From Eubacterium sp. (GTDB taxonomy: Bacteria; Bacillota; Clostridia; Oscillospirales; Acutalibacteraceae), in assembly GCA_029258375.1 (NCBI GenBank), contig JARHZA010000001.1, positions 849,564 through 913,563 of the forward strand: a stretch of DNA of 64,000 nucleotides, written 5' to 3'. Shown piece after piece: positions 59,123 to 64,000 of the stretch (position 1 is its first letter; the number at the start of each line of letters is the position of its first letter). Position numbers and translations under genes: made by a program. The notes below the pieces were generated by a model. It saw only the letters and a program-made list of their open reading frames with translations, was not told where the DNA came from and searched no databases.

Positions 59123-61195
59123 ATGGAATATAGTATGCTTTTCAGTCCTATGAAAATAGGTAATGTTGAAATTAAAAACCGTATTGTTATGGCTCCAATG
59201 CTTATGGGGTTTGGGCAATTTAATGGTAATGCAACAGAAAAAATGATGAATTACTATGAAGAAAGAGCTAAAGGTGGCACAGGTCTTATAATAACGGAAA
59301 TTACACGCGTTAATGACACAACTGGTGCATCTTCATTTGGTCAACTATCGGCATCTAAAGATAGAAATATTGAATCAATGAGTGAACTTGCTAAAAGAAT
59401 TCATAAGCACGGTTCTAAACTTTTTGTAGAACTTCATCATCCAGGCAGACAAAATGTTAACCTTATGATTAACACGCTGCCTATATCTGTTTTTTGCGAT
59501 AAAATAATGCCTAAAGATTCATATAGTAAGCTTTTATACGGCAGTATTGTTCCTTTTGGCAAGAAATTAGTTGAAAAAGATTTGTTCTTTAGAACTGTTT
59601 CTCCAAGTAAATGTGAAAAAAGCAAATTTTCAGATAGTGCAAATAAAACATTATCCAAATCAGAAATTAAAAAGATTGTTATGCAGTTTGGTGATGCCGC
59701 ACTTCGTGTTAAAAAAGCTGGTTGCGATGGTGTAGAAATCCATGCAAGTCATGGATATCTTATTCAGCAATTTCTATCTCCGTTTACAAATAAACGAATA
59801 GACGAATATGGTGGTAATTTTGAGAATAGAATGAGATTTCTTCTCGAAATCATTGACGATGTAAGGCAAAAATGTGGCCAAGAATTTCCTATAATTGTTC
59901 GACTTACAGTAGATGAGATGTATGATAAGATAGGTGAAAAAGGAAAAGGTTATGACCTCAACGAAGGTGTGAAAATGGCAAAAGTGCTCGAGGAAAAGGG
60001 CATTGATGCAATAGATGTTTCATCTGCTGGATACGATACATTTAATTATTGGCTTGAACCTACTACTTTTGAGTGTGGATGGAGAAAAAATCTTGCTGCA
60101 GAAGTTAAAAAGAATGTGAGTATACCAGTAATTGCAGCCAATTTGATTCGTTCACCAGAGCAAGCAGAAAAACAACTTGAAGATGGTATACAAGATTTTA
60201 TTTCACTTGGTAGACCACATATCGCTGATCCTTATTGGACAAAAAAAGTTGAAGAGGGCAGAGAAAATGAAATAAAACGTTGTGTTTGCTGTCTCTACTG
60301 TTTTGAAAGCATGATGAATGGTGCATATGTTGGAGATAATGGGCATTGTTCGGTTAACCCATTTGTTGGAAAAGAAAATATTAAACTAAATGAAAATGGT
60401 AATAATAGAAAAGTTGTAATCGTTGGTGCAGGTGTTGCCGGTCTTACTGCTGCAGAACTTCTTGCGAAAAGAAAATTTGATGTAACAGTTCTTGAAAAAG
60501 AAAATGAAATTGGCGGTCAAATAAATCTTGCAGATAAACCACCACATAAAGAAAAACTTCATTGGTGTGTTGAAGATTTATATGTTAATGCAATAAAAAA
60601 TGGTGCAAAGGTAGAGCTTGGTATTTGTGCAGATAAAAAAATAATTGAGTCATATAATCCTGAATTTGTAATTGTTGCAACTGGTGGTTATGCAGTTCAT
60701 CCGAAAGCATTCACAAAAGATAATGTAGTAACTGTTACTGATGTTCTTAATGGAACTGTGAAGATTCAAAATAAAGAGGTTTGCGTTATTGGTTCTGGAA
60801 TGACAGGTCTTGAAACCTCTGAACTTCTTTGTGAACAAGGAAACAAAGTTAATATTATTGAAATGGCAGACAAAATTGCACCGGGTGCATGGTTCCAACA
60901 TCTTGATGATGCAATTCCAAAATTAGAAAAAGCTAATACTAAATTTTATACATCAACAAAATTGTCTGAAATTACTGAAAATGGTGTTTCTGTTGTTGAT
61001 TTAAAAAGTAATAAATCATTTGACATTAAATGTGACTTAGTTGTACTTTCTATGGGTGTTAAATCTGATAATTCGCTTTATGAAGAAATTAAAAACTCAT
61101 TTAATAATGTATACAATATAGGCGATTCTGCTAAAATTGGAAGAATTTACAATGCTACTGAAAGTGCGTTTAATGTTGTTATGAAAATTGAGTGA
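59123..61195 (+). CDS. OYE/2,4-dienoyl-CoA reductase (FadH/BaiCD-like) flavin oxidoreductase
   Basis: MLFSPMKIGNVEIKNRIVMAPM; GVEIHASHGYLIQQFLSPFTNKRIDEYGG; Fe-S CVCCLYCFESMMN..C; VVIVGAGVAGLTAAELLAKR. Confidence 0.93.
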   Translation: MEYSMLFSPMKIGNVEIKNRIVMAPMLMGFGQFNGNATEKMMNYYEERAKGGTGLIITEITRVNDTTGASSFGQLSASKDRNIESMSELAKRIHKHGSKLFVELHHPGRQNVNLMINTLPISVFCDKIMPKDSYSKLLYGSIVPFGKKLVEKDLFFRTVSPSKCEKSKFSDSANKTLSKSEIKKIVMQFGDAALRVKKAGCDGVEIHASHGYLIQQFLSPFTNKRIDEYGGNFENRMRFLLEIIDDVRQKCGQEFPIIVRLTVDEMYDKIGEKGKGYDLNEGVKMAKVLEEKGIDAIDVSSAGYDTFNYWLEPTTFECGWRKNLAAEVKKNVSIPVIAANLIRSPEQAEKQLEDGIQDFISLGRPHIADPYWTKKVEEGRENEIKRCVCCLYCFESMMNGAYVGDNGHCSVNPFVGKENIKLNENGNNRKVVIVGAGVAGLTAAELLAKRKFDVTVLEKENEIGGQINLADKPPHKEKLHWCVEDLYVNAIKNGAKVELGICADKKIIESYNPEFVIVATGGYAVHPKAFTKDNVVTVTDVLNGTVKIQNKEVCVIGSGMTGLETSELLCEQGNKVNIIEMADKIAPGAWFQHLDDAIPKLEKANTKFYTSTKLSEITENGVSVVDLKSNKSFDIKCDLVVLSMGVKSDNSLYEEIKNSFNNVYNIGDSAKIGRIYNATESAFNVVMKIE

Positions 61196-61198
61196 TTA

Positions 61199-61228
61199 AA
61201 AAGGCAGGGGATTCCCTGCCTTTTTTGT
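61199..61228 (+). terminator. Terminator
   Basis: aaaaggcaggg-gatt-ccctgccttttttg. Confidence 0.85.
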
Positions 61229-61304
61229 ACATTGTTTATCTCTATTGACTTTATTTTTAAATTGTTTTATAATAATCATACTAAATAGATAGGAAATAAG
61301 AAAA

Positions 61305-63800
61305 ATGAAAGAATTCGATATTACAGGTATGAGTTGTGCTGCTTGCAGTGCAAGAATTGAAAATGCTGTGTCTAAAGTTGACGGTGTCGAAAATGTTTCC
61401 GTAAACCTTTTAACAAATTCTATGAGTGTAGATGGAAATATTTCTGATGATGTAATTATTGATGCGGTTACAAATGTTGGTTATGGTGCCAATGTTAAAG
61501 GAACGAAAATTGAAGATAAAGGTAAAAAAGAATTAAAAGATGAACAAACACCTTTACTTGTAAAGCGACTTGTTGCGTCATTAGTTTTTTTATTACCTCT
61601 TATGCATGTTTCAATGGGGCATATGATGTGGGGTTGGCCTGTTCCAGAATTTTTACAAGATAATTATATGGGAATAGCTTTATTCCAATTGATTTTTACG
61701 ATTATTGTAATGGTTATAAATCAAAAATTCTTTATAAGTGGCTTTAAAGGTGTTATTCATAAAGCACCTAATATGGATACACTTGTTGCAATGGGTTCAG
61801 GTGCTGCTTTTATTTATAGTACCGTTCTATTATTTTTGATGAGTGTAGATATAAAAAATGGCAACATTGAACACGCCCATATTTATCTTCATGATTTATA
61901 TTTTGAATCTTCGGCAATGATTTTAACTCTTATTACTGTTGGAAAAACGCTTGAATCATATTCAAAAGGTAAAACAACGAATGCTTTAAAGAGTTTAATG
62001 AATTTGACACCTGAAACGGCAACGGTAATTAAAGATGGCAAAGAAATTACTGTGAAGTCTGAACAAGTTAAAATTGGAGATGTTTTTGTTGTTAGAGCTG
62101 GTGAAAAGATACCAGTTGATGGAGAAGTTATTAAGGGTGAAAGTGCAGTAGATGAATCTGCTCTAACTGGTGAAAGTATTCCAGTGGATAAATTTGTCGG
62201 CGATAGCGTCTCAGCTGCAACAATAAATCAAAGTGGTTATATTGAATGTAGAGCCGTTTCTGTTGGTGAGGATACAACAATTTCTAAGATTATTAAGATG
62301 GTCGAAGATGCATCTTCATCAAAAGCACCAATTGCAAAAATCGCTGATAAAGTATCAGGAATCTTTGTTCCAACAGTTATTGCTATATCTTTTATAACTT
62401 TAATTATTTGGTTGATTGCAGGCAAAAGTATAGGATTTTCTCTTGCAAGATCAATTTCTGTTCTTGTAATTAGTTGTCCTTGTGCTTTAGGCCTTGCTAC
62501 ACCAGTTGCAATTATGGTTGGAAGCGGTAAAGGTGCTAAAAACGGTATTTTATTTAAGAGTGCAGAAAGTCTTGAAACTGTTGGCAAGACAGATATTGTT
62601 TGTCTTGATAAAACAGGAACAATTACAGTTGGTAATCCATCGGTAACAGACGTTATTTCTAATAATGTTAATGAACTTTTAGAATATTCGTATGCAGTAG
62701 AAAGTAAAAGTGAACATCCTTTATCTAAAGCAGTTGTTAAATATTGCGAAGAAAATGAAATTAAGTTAATTGATTCCGAAAATGCTACAACAGTTGCAGG
62801 AAATGGTATTTATGCTATTGTTAATGGCAAAAATATTTATGCAGGTAATATTAACTATATTTCTAACTACGCTAATATAAGCGAAAAATCAAAAGAGACT
62901 GCAGTTAAATTAGCTAAAGAAGGTAAGACACCGTTATTCTTTGCTAAGGATGATGAATTTCTTGGAATTATTGCTGTTTCTGATACAGTTAAGGAAACAA
63001 GTAAAGACGCAGTTTCAAATCTTAATAAAATGGGAATTGACGTTGTTATGATAACGGGTGATAACGATGACACGGCAAGTGCTATTGCAAGTGAAGTTGG
63101 TATATCTAATGTTATTTCAAAAGTTCTTCCTAATCAAAAAGAAGAAAACGTTAGGTTGCTTTCTGAATATGGTAATGTTGCAATGGTTGGTGATGGTATA
63201 AATGATGCTCCAGCTCTCACAAGAGCAAGCACCGGAATGGCAATTGGAGCAGGAACAGATGTTGCAATTGATGCAGCTGACGTTGTTCTTATAAAAAATG
63301 ATCCACTTGATATTTCAAGAGCAATTACACTTTCACAAAAAGTAATCCAAAATATTAAAGAAAATTTATTCTGGGCATTTATATATAATGTTATAGGTAT
63401 ACCTGTCGCTGCAGGTGTTCTGTATCCAGCATTTGGAATTGCATTAAATCCAATGATTGGTGCAGCTGCAATGAGCTTATCAAGCTTTTGCGTTGTTACT
63501 AATGCTTTGAGATTAAACATTGTTAATATTGACAAAGTAATAAATAAACATTCAAAAAGAAAGGAATTAGATATGAGTTTATTTAATAAAAAAGAAAAAA
63601 AGCCTTACATTGTAATTGAGGGAATGATGTGTGCACATTGTGAAGCACATGTAACTGAAGCACTTGATAAAATAGGTGTAAAAGTTACAGCAGATCACAA
63701 TAAAAACAGAGCTGTTATTGAAAGCGGAGAAATTGATGAAGAGAAAATCAAAAACGCAGTAAATGAAGCTGGCTATAAATTTATCGAGATTAAAAAGTAA
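61305..63800 (+). CDS. copA: Copper-translocating P-type ATPase CopA with N- and C-terminal HMA domains
   Basis: [54 protein letters not shown]-terminal [16 protein letters not shown]. Confidence 0.95.
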   Translation: MKEFDITGMSCAACSARIENAVSKVDGVENVSVNLLTNSMSVDGNISDDVIIDAVTNVGYGANVKGTKIEDKGKKELKDEQTPLLVKRLVASLVFLLPLMHVSMGHMMWGWPVPEFLQDNYMGIALFQLIFTIIVMVINQKFFISGFKGVIHKAPNMDTLVAMGSGAAFIYSTVLLFLMSVDIKNGNIEHAHIYLHDLYFESSAMILTLITVGKTLESYSKGKTTNALKSLMNLTPETATVIKDGKEITVKSEQVKIGDVFVVRAGEKIPVDGEVIKGESAVDESALTGESIPVDKFVGDSVSAATINQSGYIECRAVSVGEDTTISKIIKMVEDASSSKAPIAKIADKVSGIFVPTVIAISFITLIIWLIAGKSIGFSLARSISVLVISCPCALGLATPVAIMVGSGKGAKNGILFKSAESLETVGKTDIVCLDKTGTITVGNPSVTDVISNNVNELLEYSYAVESKSEHPLSKAVVKYCEENEIKLIDSENATTVAGNGIYAIVNGKNIYAGNINYISNYANISEKSKETAVKLAKEGKTPLFFAKDDEFLGIIAVSDTVKETSKDAVSNLNKMGIDVVMITGDNDDTASAIASEVGISNVISKVLPNQKEENVRLLSEYGNVAMVGDGINDAPALTRASTGMAIGAGTDVAIDAADVVLIKNDPLDISRAITLSQKVIQNIKENLFWAFIYNVIGIPVAAGVLYPAFGIALNPMIGAAAMSLSSFCVVTNALRLNIVNIDKVINKHSKRKELDMSLFNKKEKKPYIVIEGMMCAHCEAHVTEALDKIGVKVTADHNKNRAVIESGEIDEEKIKNAVNEAGYKFIEIKK

Positions 63801-63809
63801 TTGAAAAAT

Positions 63810-63849
63810 AAAAAAAGGTGTGTAAGTATTAGTACTTACACACCTTTTT
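63810..63849. terminator. Terminator hairpin between convergent genes
   Basis: aaaaaggtgtgtaagta-ttag-tacttacacaccttttt. Confidence 0.85.
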
Positions 63850-63851
63850 AA

Positions 63852-64000
63852 TTATAAAATTATTAGTTCTTTATTTACTGTTGAAATATCAATGTTTCCA
63901 TCTTCTGTTACTACACAAACATCTTCTATTCTAATTCCAAATTTATTTGGAATATAAATACCTGGTTCAATTGAAGTAACATTTCCTACTTCGTAAGTAT
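63852..64000 (-). CDS. M24 family aminopeptidase (C-terminal fragment, continues beyond window)
   Basis: Reverse strand reads [47 protein letters not shown]. Confidence 0.85.
   Translation of the reverse strand, partial: TYEVGNVTSIEPGIYIPNKFGIRIEDVCVVTEDGNIDISTVNKELIIL

Noticed and set aside
1-64000. CRISPR arrays, rRNA genes, IS transposases
   Set aside because: No spaced direct-repeat arrays, rRNA sequence or transposase motifs noticed.

Overview
Low-GC Firmicutes/Clostridia-like chromosomal window. Two blocks of ordinary core genes flank an integrated mobile element of about 22.8 kb (14640-37414). The element sits at the 3' end of a tRNA-Leu(UAG) and is bounded by 42-bp direct repeats. 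Left flank: a sortase-anchored surface protein (partial), ldh, rex, isocitrate dehydrogenase, aconitase, a TepA/ClpP-like protease, a YlzJ-like small protein, a degenerate UppP-like membrane protein, FtsK/SpoIIIE, a YgiQ radical SAM protein, ComEA and ComFC. Element: tyrosine integrase, excisionase, HUH Rep-like protein, Fic protein, EcsC/SHOCT-like protein, a type I R-M system and McrBC. The R-M system has two TRD2 cassettes, each bracketed by inverted copies of the same 16-bp sequence (four copies in total), plus a resident tyrosine recombinase. A 231-bp segment with 27-bp inverted ends, embedded membrane proteins and a decayed HEPN-like gene lie in the same operon. Right flank: a THF riboswitch with FolT, a YhgE/Pip protein, an acyl-CoA:acetate-type CoA-transferase, the SCIFF peptide with its radical SAM maturase, an Orn/Lys/Arg decarboxylase-like protein, tRNA-Leu(CAG), a glycine riboswitch with an AGCS symporter, a CNNM/HlyC-like protein, a GPH transporter with a long C-terminal extension divergent from a GH35 enzyme, a TtcA-like protein, an ABC exporter pair, an OYE/FadH-like reductase, a CopA ATPase and the end of an M24 peptidase. 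The strongest candidate for something new is the R-M cassette-shuffling locus together with the 231-bp inverted-repeat segment. All family calls were made by eye from motifs; no searches were run.
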